A DNA stretch of 39,267 nucleotides from Ferrithrix thermotolerans DSM 19514 (GCA_945906305.1 CAMDQT010000009.1:65828-105094); one strand, 5' to 3'; shown: positions 25,051-32,629, numbered from the stretch's first letter. Notes: generated by a model from the sequence alone, not told the origin. Numbers and translations are program-made.

Positions 25051-25265
25051 GCAAGCTCCCTCGATCGGTTCTCTGGGCGGCGGGCATCGGGCGCCGCTCC
25101 GAACGCCGCGAACCTAGCGCCGCCTCACCGCCGACGTGACGCACCCGGGGCGCGACGCGCCGGGCGGCGCCGCTAGCTTCAACCAGCCGCGTTCGGCCGG
25201 GCCCTGCCCGGCGGCGCAACCCAACCAGCCGAACGCACCGGGCCCTCAATCCTGCGGATGACGAC
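25051..25265. other. Divergent regulatory region with structured thioesterase leader
   Basis: This 215-base gap holds back-to-back promoter candidates: TAGGTT for the acyl-CoA dehydrogenases (complement of 25111-25116) and TAGCTT (25174-25179) for the thioesterase. The thioesterase leader contains a nested inverted repeat. No small gene is apparent. Confidence 0.4.
25189..25236 (+). promoter_or_regulatory. Nested inverted repeat in the thioesterase 5' leader
   Basis: The outer arms GCGTTCGG (25189-25196) and CCGAACGC (25229-25236) are perfectly complementary and enclose a second perfect hairpin, CCGGGC-CCT-GCCCGG (25197-25211). It begins about where transcription from the TAGCTT box would start. 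It could be an RNA structure or a DNA operator; it ends 29 bases before the start codon. Confidence 0.45.
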
Positions 25266-25970
25266 ATGACCAACCAACCAACGCCGCCGGCGATCAACTT
25301 CGCGGAACGCTTTGCGGCGTGGGAGCGGCGCGAGGTACCGCCCGATCTGGCGGCGCAGTTTCGCCTCGCGGCCGAGCTACGCGCGCTGCTCAATGCCCTG
25401 AACCTCACCACGGCACCGGGCCCGATGCTCGACGCGCTGGCCGAGGAGGTGCGCGATCTGCGCGCCATGCTCGCACCGCACCCCCGTCAGCCCAAGCTGA
25501 CCATGGCCGAGATGATCGCCCGCCTCAGCGCAGACGACATGGCCCCGGGCGGCGCGGAGACCTTCGCCCATTTCGACCACAGCCCGTTCATGGGGGCGGC
25601 CAACCCGATCGCCCCGCCGATGAAGCTGTCCCAGCACAACGCCACGGTGGTCGGCACGGTCCGTTTCGGGGACCTCTACGAGGGCCCGCCCGGGCACGTG
25701 CACGGCGGGTTCGTTGCCGCCATCCTCGACGAGGTGCTCGGCGCGGCGCAGGCCAGCACGAACAGCCCCGGCATGACCGCCCGGCTCGAGGTCACCTACC
25801 TGGCGCCGACCCCGTTGCACGCCGATCTGGTGGCGACGGGCTGGGTGCAACGCGTCGATGGCCGCAAGATCTTCGCCGCGGGCGAGCTGCGCCACGGCGA
25901 CGCGGTCATGGCTAAGGCCGAGGGGTTGTTCGTGTCCATCGACTTCACCCGACTGTTACCGCCCGACTAG
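25266..25970 (+). CDS. PaaI-type hotdog-fold thioesterase
   Basis: The 234-residue protein has a helical N-terminal region (about residues 10-100) and a C-terminal hotdog domain. The active-site pattern HVHGGFVAAILDEVLG places HGG at 146-148 and the catalytic-type Asp at 155, followed by ARLEVTYLAPTPL and GRKIFAAGEL. It likely hydrolyses an acyl-CoA produced by the neighbouring acyl-CoA dehydrogenase pathway. ATG 25266 has no good ribosome binding site. It is divergent from the acyl-CoA dehydrogenase operon. Confidence 0.88.
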   Translation: MTNQPTPPAINFAERFAAWERREVPPDLAAQFRLAAELRALLNALNLTTAPGPMLDALAEEVRDLRAMLAPHPRQPKLTMAEMIARLSADDMAPGGAETFAHFDHSPFMGAANPIAPPMKLSQHNATVVGTVRFGDLYEGPPGHVHGGFVAAILDEVLGAAQASTNSPGMTARLEVTYLAPTPLHADLVATGWVQRVDGRKIFAAGELRHGDAVMAKAEGLFVSIDFTRLLPPD

Positions 25971-25994
25971 GGCGCATCAGACCGTGCTGTTGCC

Positions 25995-26051
25995 TTGGTC
26001 TGCAAGCCCAGCGTTGGTCTGCAAGCCCAGCGTCGGTCTGCAAACATGGCG
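25995..26051 (+). repeat. Three 19-base tandem repeats before the TauD-like gene
   Basis: TTGGTCTGCAAGCCCAGCG occurs twice without change (25995-26013, 26014-26032). A third, diverged copy (26033-26051, 14 of 19 bases the same) runs into the GTG start. All three keep GGTCTGCAA. They could be operator iterons for the dioxygenase gene or a simple duplication. Confidence 0.75.
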
Positions 26052-27112
26052 TGGTGCAGGACCAAACGCCGCGCCTCGTGCACAACCGGGCCTGCTGGCT
26101 CGGCGAAGAGCTCGAAACCCGAACATCATGGCGTCGCGACCTTGGCGACGATGAGATCACCGAACTCGTCGCCGCGCTGCGCCACGCCGAAGCCCGCCAC
26201 GGGCAGGAAAACCTCGCCGCGTGGCAGTTGGCGGACTTCCCGCTGACGCGCGTCGCGGCCACCTTGCACGCGGTGCGCCGCGAGCTGGTGGACGGCTGCG
26301 GGGTGACCGTGCTGGAGGGATTTCCGGTGCGTTCGCACACCAAGGACGAGCTGCGGGCGCTGTGGTGGGGCATTGGGCTGCACCTCGGCACGGCGCTGGT
26401 GCAGTCGCGGCGGGGCGATCTCATCGGCGATGTGCGCGACCTCGGCACCGGCATCACCGGCAAGGCTGGCCGGGGCTACACCTCCAACGTCGAGTTGGGC
26501 TGGCATTGCGACGCCGCGGACGTGACCGCGTTGTTCTTCCTGCGTCAGACCGACACCGGCGGCACCTCCGGTTTCGCCAGTTCGGTGGCGGTGCACAACG
26601 AGATCTTGCGCCGCCGACCAGACCTCATGGATCTGCTCTACCAGCCCTTCCCGGTGAGCTGGCAGTCCAACGAGCTGCCCGGGCAGCAGGCCTGGTACGA
26701 CATGGCGGTCTACGGCCGGGTGCGCGAGCACACTGCCTGCGCCTACGTGAGCACCAATATCCTGCTCGCCCACCAAAACGCCGGGGCACCACCGCTTCGC
26801 GCCGCCCAGGAAGAAGCGGTCCGTTTCGTCGGGGCGGTGGCACGCGAACCCGGTTTCGGGGTCATGCGCCATCTCGAAGAGGGAGCGATGCTCTTCGCCA
26901 ACAACCACAGCACCTTTCACCTTCGCACCGCGTTCACCGACACCGCGGCAGACCCCGAAGAGCGGCGCCATCTGCTGCGGCTGTTCCTGTGCCTGCCCAA
27001 TGGACGGGAGCTGCCGCGCAGCTTCGCCGCTTATTTCCATGACGTACGCGCCGGTGCGTTACGCGGCGGCTACCCGACCACGGCCACCGCGGCGGTGTTC
27101 AGCACCGCCTGA
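26051..27112 (+). CDS. TauD/TfdA-family Fe(II)/2-oxoglutarate-dependent dioxygenase
   Basis: The 353-residue protein has the iron ligands His152-x-Asp154 in LGWHCDAAD and a distal segment NNHSTFHLRTAFTD (His290 most likely the third ligand), followed by RRHLLRLFL with a probable 2-oxoglutarate-binding arginine. Enzymes of this family hydroxylate substrates with 2-oxoglutarate and oxygen, often releasing sulfite, phenol or alcohol. The substrate is unknown. The start is uncertain: GTG 26051 and GTG 26054 are adjacent, with no ribosome binding site and tandem repeats directly upstream. Confidence 0.85.
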   Translation: MVQDQTPRLVHNRACWLGEELETRTSWRRDLGDDEITELVAALRHAEARHGQENLAAWQLADFPLTRVAATLHAVRRELVDGCGVTVLEGFPVRSHTKDELRALWWGIGLHLGTALVQSRRGDLIGDVRDLGTGITGKAGRGYTSNVELGWHCDAADVTALFFLRQTDTGGTSGFASSVAVHNEILRRRPDLMDLLYQPFPVSWQSNELPGQQAWYDMAVYGRVREHTACAYVSTNILLAHQNAGAPPLRAAQEEAVRFVGAVAREPGFGVMRHLEEGAMLFANNHSTFHLRTAFTDTAADPEERRHLLRLFLCLPNGRELPRSFAAYFHDVRAGALRGGYPTTATAAVFSTA

Positions 27113-27177
27113 TCGAGCCTTCGCCGCGGTGGGGGTGAACCCGGCCAACGACGGGGACCCGGCCGCGCCCAATGCGA

Positions 27178-27183
27178 TACCGT
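27178..27183 (+). promoter_or_regulatory. -10 box of the MBL gene at 27249, with palindrome downstream
   Basis: TACCGT lies about 65 bases before the start. A palindrome with 6-base arms (GCCGTG-TG-CACGGC, 27191-27204) sits at the predicted transcription start and could be a repressor site. Confidence 0.35.
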
Positions 27184-27248
27184 GCGACGAGCCGTGTGCA
27201 CGGCGTGAGTACGGCCCGATCCCAATCGGCCAGAGGAGGCAGAGCGAC

Positions 27249-28112
27249 ATGCTGCAGTGGAAGGTCGGCGACGCGACCATCACCTCAATCCTGGAAAGCC
27301 AAGGACCGACCTCACCGCGGTTCTTGTTCAAGGAGCTCTCCAAGCAGGACGTGTTGGACCGGGCCGACGCGGCCGGCTGGATCCGGCCTCATTTCGTCAG
27401 CGACGACGGCTACCTGCTGATGCGCATCCAGTGCCTCGTGGTGCAGATCGGCGATCACCGCATTGCGGTGGACACCTGCGTGGGCAACGACAAGGTGCGT
27501 CACAGCCCCGACTGGAACAACCTCCAGCTGCCCTTCCTCGAGGACCTGACCGCGGCGGGTTTCCCGCCTGAATCCATCACCGAGGTCGTCTGCACCCACC
27601 TGCACATCGACCACGTCGGCTGGAACACCCGCCTGGTGCAGGGCCAATGGGTACCCACCTTCCCCAATGCCCGCTACCTGTTCGCGCAACCGGAGTACGA
27701 GCACTGGAAGAACACCCCCGACCTGTTCGGCGACGACGTGTTCGGCGACTCGGTGGCCCCCATCTACGACGCCGGCCTGGCCGACCTGGTGGGTGTCGAG
27801 CACCGCATCAACGACAACGTCTGGTTCGAATCCACCCCCGGGCACACTCCCGGTCACATCTCTCTCATCATCGAATCGGCCGGCGAACGTGCGGTGATCA
27901 GCGGCGACATGGTCCATTCCCCGTTGCAGATCGACGACCCTGAGCTCGCCGCCGGGGTGGACAGCGACCCGGTCATGTCCCGGGCCAGCCGTCGGGCGGC
28001 ATTCGCCCGTTGGGCCGAATCTGGCGCGCTGGTCATCGGCACCCACTTCGCGGATCCTTCCGCGGGCCACATGGTGAACCTCGGCGACGGAAAGTTCCGT
28101 CTCGACGTGTGA
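27249..28112 (+). CDS. Metallo-beta-lactamase fold hydrolase
   Basis: The 287-residue protein has the metal motif THLHIDH with His117, His119, Asp121 and His122, then ESTPGHTPGHISL with another His ligand, SGDMVHSP with the bridging Asp, and a final GTHFADPSAGH. The layout is closest to the lactonase/hydrolase branch (AHL lactonase- or methyl parathion hydrolase-like), acting on esters or lactones. A lactonase downstream of a Baeyer-Villiger-type enzyme would make sense, but this is speculation. ATG 27249 has GAGGAGG about 9 bases upstream. It is followed after 69 bases by the Ddn-like gene. Confidence 0.9.
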   Translation: MLQWKVGDATITSILESQGPTSPRFLFKELSKQDVLDRADAAGWIRPHFVSDDGYLLMRIQCLVVQIGDHRIAVDTCVGNDKVRHSPDWNNLQLPFLEDLTAAGFPPESITEVVCTHLHIDHVGWNTRLVQGQWVPTFPNARYLFAQPEYEHWKNTPDLFGDDVFGDSVAPIYDAGLADLVGVEHRINDNVWFESTPGHTPGHISLIIESAGERAVISGDMVHSPLQIDDPELAAGVDSDPVMSRASRRAAFARWAESGALVIGTHFADPSAGHMVNLGDGKFRLDV

Positions 28113-28153
28113 AACCGTGGCGGCGCGGTTCCGTGCCGCGCCGCGCCATCCCG

Positions 28154-28159
28154 TACAGT
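28154..28159 (+). promoter_or_regulatory. -10 box of the Ddn-like gene
   Basis: TACAGT lies 22 bases before ATG 28182; AAAGGAG follows it as ribosome binding site. Confidence 0.45.
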
Positions 28160-28181
28160 TTGTCCACCAAAGGAGCCCATC

Positions 28182-28607
28182 ATGCCGATCGATTTCCTGA
28201 CCATGAACGCGCAAGCCATCGCCGAATTCCGCGCCAACAACGGCCGCTGCGGTCCGCCGTTCGCCGACACGCCGATCGTGCTGTTGACCATGAAGGGCGC
28301 CAAGTCCGGCCGTGAGCTCTGCGCGCCGCTCGCCTATTCCAAGCACGGCGAGGACCTAGTCGTGATTGCCTCGATGGGCGGCGCGCCGAACAACCCGAAC
28401 TGGTATCACAACCTCAAAACCCACCCCGACATCACCGTCGAGGTCGGCACCGACCGCTACGAGGCCACCGCGGTGCTCACCGAGGGTGCCGAACGCGACT
28501 CGCTGTTCGCGGCGCAGGCAGCGAAGATGGGGATCTTCCACAAGTACGCCGAGAAGGCCGCGCCGCGTGTCATCCCGGTGTTCCGCATAGTGCGTAAGCC
28601 TGCATGA
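28182..28607 (+). CDS. Nitroreductase family deazaflavin-dependent (Ddn-like) protein
   Basis: The 141-residue protein has the split beta-barrel of Ddn/F420 family proteins: VLLTMKGAKSGRELCAPLAY, VVIASMGGAPNNPNWYHNL and a closing PVFRIVRK. Family members bind coenzyme F420 and reduce quinones or other electrophiles. ATG 28182 has an excellent ribosome binding site (AAAGGAG, 6 bases). The gene stands directly before the UGA-containing GrdB-like gene, 47 bases away, though the latter has its own leaderless promoter. Confidence 0.92.
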   Translation: MPIDFLTMNAQAIAEFRANNGRCGPPFADTPIVLLTMKGAKSGRELCAPLAYSKHGEDLVVIASMGGAPNNPNWYHNLKTHPDITVEVGTDRYEATAVLTEGAERDSLFAAQAAKMGIFHKYAEKAAPRVIPVFRIVRKPA

Positions 28608-28642
28608 ACGTGCGTAAGGCGGACTGACCCGGCGCGGGGCGG

Positions 28643-28648
28643 TATCGT
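28643..28648 (+). promoter_or_regulatory. -10 box for a leaderless GrdB-like selenoprotein mRNA
   Basis: TATCGT, then CTGGCG, then GTG 28655. The spacing is exactly 6 bases, fixing the start. Confidence 0.6.
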
Positions 28649-28654
28649 CTGGCG

Positions 28655-29830
28655 GTGAGCGCTGATGCCGCTATTCGTGCCCGAATCGGGGATATCCCAA
28701 CCCCGCAGTTCCTCACCACACCGGTGACCAGCATCGGTGCCCTGTCCGCCGCCCGGGTGGCCATCGTGACCACCGCCGGGCTGCGCCGTGGCGGTGATAT
28801 CGACCTGTGGTCACGGACGGACGGGTCTTTCACGGTGCTGCCCGGTGACGCCCGCGATGTGCAACTGTCGCACTTCTCGCCCAACTTCGACCGCTCCGGG
28901 TTCGCGGCCGATCTCAACGTGGTGTACCCCATCGATCGGCTCGCCGAGATGGCCGCCGCGGGGGAGATCGGCAGCGTCGCCAACGCCCACCTTTCGTTCA
29001 TGGGCGCGCAGACCGATGCCACGTTCTCCACCATCCTGCTCGACAGCGGCCCGGCGGCGGCGCGGGTGTTGCTCGACGACGGTGTGGATGTGGTGCTGCT
29101 GACACCGATTTGACCGCTGTGCACGCGCACCGTGGGAGTGCTGGCACGGGTCTTCGAACAAGCGGGCATGGCCACCGTGGGGCTGTCCTTGGTCCGCCGC
29201 CAGGCCGAGAACATCAAGGCGCCACGGATGTTGCACGGTGAGTTCCCGCTCGGCCGTCCGCTGGGCAGACCCGGAGACCCCCAGTTCCAAACCGACGTGA
29301 TCCGCCGGGCGTTCGCGCTGTTGGAACGAAGCGATGTTCCGGTCCTGGAGGATTACCCGGTGGTCATTGAAGACGAGACCGAGCAGCCCGCAGCGTGCCC
29401 GCTGCCGCCTCGACACGACCCGAACGTGCACCGCGCGGTGGACGAGGCGGTGGGGCTTCGCCCGGCGTACAACCGTCAACGACTAGCGGCGTCGGGCCGC
29501 ACCGCGGTGGGACGTCTGGCCGATGCCGATGGGATCGCGGCGCTGATCGAGCGGTTCGTCACCTTGGCCGACGGAGGGGACCTGAGCGCGGCCGGTTTCG
29601 ACGCCGACAGCGTGCTGGCCGCGGCGCAAGACGTGCGGGGCTATTACGAGGAGGCGGCGCTCGCGTTGTCGGACCATGTGCCCGCGGCCCGTCAGGTCGA
29701 ATCGTGGTTCTACGCCACAACGCAAACCGGGGCGGTCATCTGCGCCGCCGCCAACGCCCTCAAGGCGGCCGGCGCCAGCCAGGACATCTGGTATTTCATG
29801 CTGCCCGCGGCGCAGCATCGCAGCACCTGA
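28655..29830 (+). CDS. GrdB-like selenoprotein with in-frame UGA (glycine/betaine/sarcosine reductase B family)
   Basis: Read through one TGA (29111-29113), this is a single frame of 391 residues with selenocysteine at 153. Upstream of the TGA are FDRSGFAADLNVVYPIDRL, NAHLSFMGAQTD and DGVDVVLLTPI; directly after it come PLCTRTVGVLARVFEQAG and RQAENIKAPRMLHGEFPLG. This is the GrdB/selenoprotein B family, where a Sec-x-x-Cys-Thr motif sits at exactly this point; homologues with Cys at the same site are known. The motif here is U153-P-L-C156-T. A hairpin with a GG-starting loop follows 21 bases later. No other Grd subunits are near, so it is not classical glycine reductase; a redox role on an unknown substrate is inferred. 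Conventional annotation would give two fragments (28655-29113 and about 29132-29830). Confidence 0.85.
29130..29149 (+). promoter_or_regulatory. Candidate bacterial SECIS hairpin of the GrdB-like gene
   Basis: CCGTG (29130-29134) pairs with CACGG (29145-29149) around the 10-base loop GGAGTGCTGG. The loop starts with GG, and 21 bases separate it from the UGA. Bacterial SECIS elements need a short stem, a G in the first two loop positions and this kind of distance. Confidence 0.65.
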
Positions 29831-29842
29831 ACGGCTTGAGTA

Positions 29843-30661
29843 TCAGCGCCGCGGGGGCGTCGTGTCTCTGACGTTGAAGGCCTCGGCGGCCTGGCGTAGC
29901 TCGGCACCGAAAAAGTTCAGCCCTTCCAGCGCCGCGGAGTAGTCGTGGGCGGTGAGCCCACCGAGACGTAGCCATTGGTTCAGCGCCCGTTTGGTGAACC
30001 GGGTGGCGTACTGCGGTCCGTCGGCGAGGCGGCGGGCGTAGGTCATGGCGGTGGACATCACCTGCTCCGCAGGTACGGCGAGGCTCACCAGGCCGATGCG
30101 TTCTGCTTCGCGGCCATCGAGCGGGTCGCTGGTCAACAGGTACAGCTTGGCTTTCGCCATGCCGCACAGCAGCGGGAAGATCATGGCGGCATGGTCGCCC
30201 GCGGCGACACCGAGGGCGATGTGGGGATCGACGAGGACCGCGTCCTGCGCGGCGATGGACAAGTCGGCGAGCAGCGCCACCGCCAGCCCACCGCCCGCGG
30301 CCGGGCCGTTGATGGCGGACACGACGGGTTTGTCCAGTTCGATGATGCCGTAGACGATGTCGCGGCCTTCGCCGAGCATGCGTTGGAGCAGTTCGAAGGT
30401 CTGTTCCTTGGCGATGCCGGGGATGGCGGCCAGCCCGCCGGCGTCGGCGCTGACGTAGAACTCCTGCGCCTCGCCGGTCACCACCACGCAGCGAACCGCA
30501 GCGTCCTCGCCAATGGCGCGCCAGATCTTGGCTACCTCGGCGTGCACCGCGGCCTGTCGCCGGCCGGAGGAACCAGGCGAGGGGATGGTGACCACGGCGA
30601 CACCATCGTCCACGGTGACCTTGAGCTGCTCGAAGGACTGATACGGCTCGTTGTTCGCCAC
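29843..30661 (-). CDS. Enoyl-CoA hydratase/isomerase (crotonase) family protein
   Basis: The 272-residue crotonase-fold protein has oxyanion-hole segments [14 protein letters not shown] and [20 protein letters not shown]. The two glutamates of enoyl-CoA hydratase are missing: the segment where they normally lie reads [18 protein letters not shown] and AKAKLYLL. A reaction other than hydration, such as isomerisation, hydrolysis or decarboxylation, is therefore likely. GTG 30659-30661 is chosen as start with GGATGGGG upstream; GTG at 30668-30670 is possible. A -10 box TAAGGT (complement of 30720-30725) gives a leader of about 50 bases. It lies between the two UGA-containing genes on the opposite strand, convergent with the first and divergent from the second. 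Confidence 0.88.
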   Translation of the reverse strand: MANNEPYQSFEQLKVTVDDGVAVVTIPSPGSSGRRQAAVHAEVAKIWRAIGEDAAVRCVVVTGEAQEFYVSADAGGLAAIPGIAKEQTFELLQRMLGEGRDIVYGIIELDKPVVSAINGPAAGGGLAVALLADLSIAAQDAVLVDPHIALGVAAGDHAAMIFPLLCGMAKAKLYLLTSDPLDGREAERIGLVSLAVPAEQVMSTAMTYARRLADGPQYATRFTKRALNQWLRLGGLTAHDYSAALEGLNFFGAELRQAAEAFNVRDTTPPRR

Positions 30662-30807
30662 GACCAACACCCCATCCGGCTTTGCGCCGAGCGCCCGATG
30701 CGTCCACGGCCGGAACAGGACCTTACGCCCAGCCGCAACCGGCGGCGGGGTTGGCTCAGCGCTCAGCCGGCGTAAACATCCGCCGCCAGCGTGCGAAGAT
30801 GGCCGTG

Positions 30808-31866
30808 ATGCACGAGCCAAGCTTGGCCATCCCCGCCGATATCGCCGCCGCGCAGCACACCATCGTGGCGCGCTGGGCCACCCCGGGGTCATTCTGGAGC
30901 GCGGCGCAACGCCTCGCCATTGTCGAGATGGTCCGTCAGGCCCGCGACGCCGCGCCGCTCGCGGCGTGGGTCACTCCGTCGAGCGTTGAAGGCCTGCTCG
31001 ACGCCGCCTGCGTGCTACCCGCCCCCCTCAGCGATGCGATATGGCGGCTCACCAACCACCCTGGCACCCTCACCATCGACTGGTACCACCAACTGCTCGA
31101 CCGGGGCCTCGCCGCCGGGCCCTATGTGGAACTTGTCGCCGTGGTGGCCCAAGCCAACTGCGTGGACCGCTTCACCGACGCGCTGGGCATAGCCCGCCAT
31201 ATCCTGCCGACGCCCACGCCGGGCCAGCCTCGCGTCGCCATTGCCGAGGATTGCGAGGTTCGCGACCACTGGGTACCCACCGCGGCAGTCAAGGGCGCCA
31301 ACGTTCTCAAGGCGTTGAGCCTGCTGCCCTTCGAGAACGACTCGCGCCGCATCCTCTCCGACGCCCACTACGTGGCCGAGGCGGCCCTGCTCGGCGAGCT
31401 CACCGCCGGCCGCGCCGGTCTGAGCCGACCACAGATCGAACTGGTCGCCGCCCGCACCTCCACCCTCAACGAATGCTTCTATTGAGCGAGCAGCCACGCG
31501 CTTCTGCTCGGTCTGAGCGGACAAGCACTTGACATACCGGTCGGTTTTGAGGCGGTCAACGGGTCTGAGCACGGCGACGGTGCCATCGCCCATGGGGCGC
31601 TGCTCGCCCGGCTCGCCGAGGCCATGTGGCGCAACGACCCGGCCGAACTCGCCCTCACTCGCGCCGAGGCCGCTGCCGCGCTCGGAGCCGAAGCGCTGGT
31701 GCATGCCATTGCGGTCTGCGCCTTCTTCCACATGATGACGCGCCTCGCGGACGGCACCGGCACTCCGCTCGACCACGGCAGCGTGGCAGCGACCGAGGCC
31801 ATCCGTCACGCCATTGGCGTCAACAACTACGTGAGCCGCCGCCACCTCGCCCCCCGGCAAGGCTGA
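30808..31866 (+). CDS. AhpD-like selenoprotein with in-frame UGA (CxxU motif)
   Basis: Read through TGA 31483-31485, this is one frame of 352 residues with selenocysteine at 226. The residues around it are NECFY-U-ASSHALLLGL, giving Cys223-x-x-Sec226-x-x-x-His230. This is the active-site pattern CxxCxxxH of AhpD-like peroxidases with the second Cys replaced. A similar but motif-less repeat lies in the N-terminal half (YVELVAVVAQANCVDRFTDALG), so the protein has two CMD-type units. After the TGA the family pattern continues: AHGALLARLAEAMW, LTRAEAAAALGAEALVHAIAVCAFFHMMTRLAD. A hairpin with loop GGTCT follows at 24 bases. The start is uncertain (ATG 30808, GTG 30805 or ATG 30799); TTGGCT-N16-TAAACA (30751-30778) is a promoter candidate. 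Such proteins reduce peroxides or pass electrons through thiol pairs. Without recoding it would end just before its catalytic residue. Confidence 0.85.
31503..31521 (+). promoter_or_regulatory. Candidate bacterial SECIS hairpin of the AhpD-like gene
   Basis: TCTGCTC (31503-31509) pairs with GAGCGGA (31515-31521), seven pairs including one U-G, around the loop GGTCT. The loop starts with GG and is 24 bases from the UGA, matching bacterial SECIS geometry. Confidence 0.7.
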
Positions 31867-31873
31867 CCCGGCG

Positions 31874-32491
31874 GTGTCGCGTGCATCGTGGCGGGCGGCG
31901 GCCATCGTGGCGGCCGGCACGACGGCGGGCGCGACGCTCGGGGTGATCGCCCGGGCCTGGATGCGGCTCATCTCCGAAGACCCCGAGTTCAGCTGGAACG
32001 GAACGGTTTTCATCGTGGCCGGGTTCAGCATCTTCGGTTTCGGCCAGTCCGCCGTGGCCGCCGCCCGTCAGCGACCCGACCAAGGACGCAAGCTGACGCT
32101 GCTGCGAGGGTTCGCGGTGTTGACCATGGCCCCGCTGTTCGCGGGGGGCGGGGCCTTGATGTTGCCAACCGTGCTCGGTGGCGGGCTCGCCGTGGCACGA
32201 CGCCAATGGCCGCCGCTGGCGCGCGGCCTGTGCCTACCCATCGCCGCAGCTCCGGTTCTGACCGTCGCCATCAGCCTCATCGACTCCTTCGGTTGGTCGT
32301 GGCGAACCCTTGGCGCGGTGGCGCTGATGCTCGACATTTATGCCACCATCATCTGGGCCACCCGTTTTACGTTCTCCGCCCAGCAGCACCCTCACCCCAG
32401 ACGGCGACGTAAAGGCGTGGTGGTCTCCCTCGCCATCGTGGCCACGCTGGCGACGTTGGCCTTCGCGGTGGCCGTGGTCGGGCTCAACTAG
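31874..32491 (+). CDS. Multi-pass membrane protein of unknown function
   Basis: The 205-residue protein has about six hydrophobic segments, near residues 8-28, 43-62, 80-108, 115-135, 142-160 and 183-204, with a basic loop HPHPRRRRKG before the last. I do not recognise a family. The GTG start lies 7 bases after the stop of the AhpD-like selenoprotein gene, so it is probably in the same operon. Because translation of the upstream gene must pass the UGA to reach this point, its expression may be coupled to Sec insertion. Confidence 0.65.
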   Translation: MSRASWRAAAIVAAGTTAGATLGVIARAWMRLISEDPEFSWNGTVFIVAGFSIFGFGQSAVAAARQRPDQGRKLTLLRGFAVLTMAPLFAGGGALMLPTVLGGGLAVARRQWPPLARGLCLPIAAAPVLTVAISLIDSFGWSWRTLGAVALMLDIYATIIWATRFTFSAQQHPHPRRRRKGVVVSLAIVATLATLAFAVAVVGLN

Positions 32492-32629
32492 CGCCACGCC
32501 GAGCACACCGCGGCCAGCCGGTCGACGCCCTTGGACCCTGACCCCGGCGGTCGATAAGTGGCCGACATCCTCGCCGGGTTCGCCGAGGACCACACCGGCT
32601 GGGATGTCCGCCGCGCTGAGCGCCCCGCG
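32492..32629 (+). other. Short intergenic region with a doubtful 24-codon reading frame
   Basis: A GTG frame (32558-32632) encoding MADILAGFAEDHTGWDVRRA and four more residues ends at the TAG overlapping the next gene's -10 box. It has no ribosome binding site and no recognisable family, so it may be a remnant or chance. Confidence 0.2.

Noticed and set aside
29132-29830. Independent 232-residue gene starting at an internal GTG
   Set aside because: It has no ribosome binding site or promoter, starts inside the SECIS-like hairpin, and is the continuation of the GrdB-like protein across the UGA.
28655-29830. A complete glycine/betaine/sarcosine reductase operon
   Set aside because: Only a GrdB-like protein is present; no GrdA, GrdC, GrdD, GrdE or thioredoxin genes are near.
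31624-31866. Independent small protein of 80 residues after the AhpD-like gene
   Set aside because: It is the C-terminal part of the AhpD-like selenoprotein in the same frame after TGA 31483-31485.
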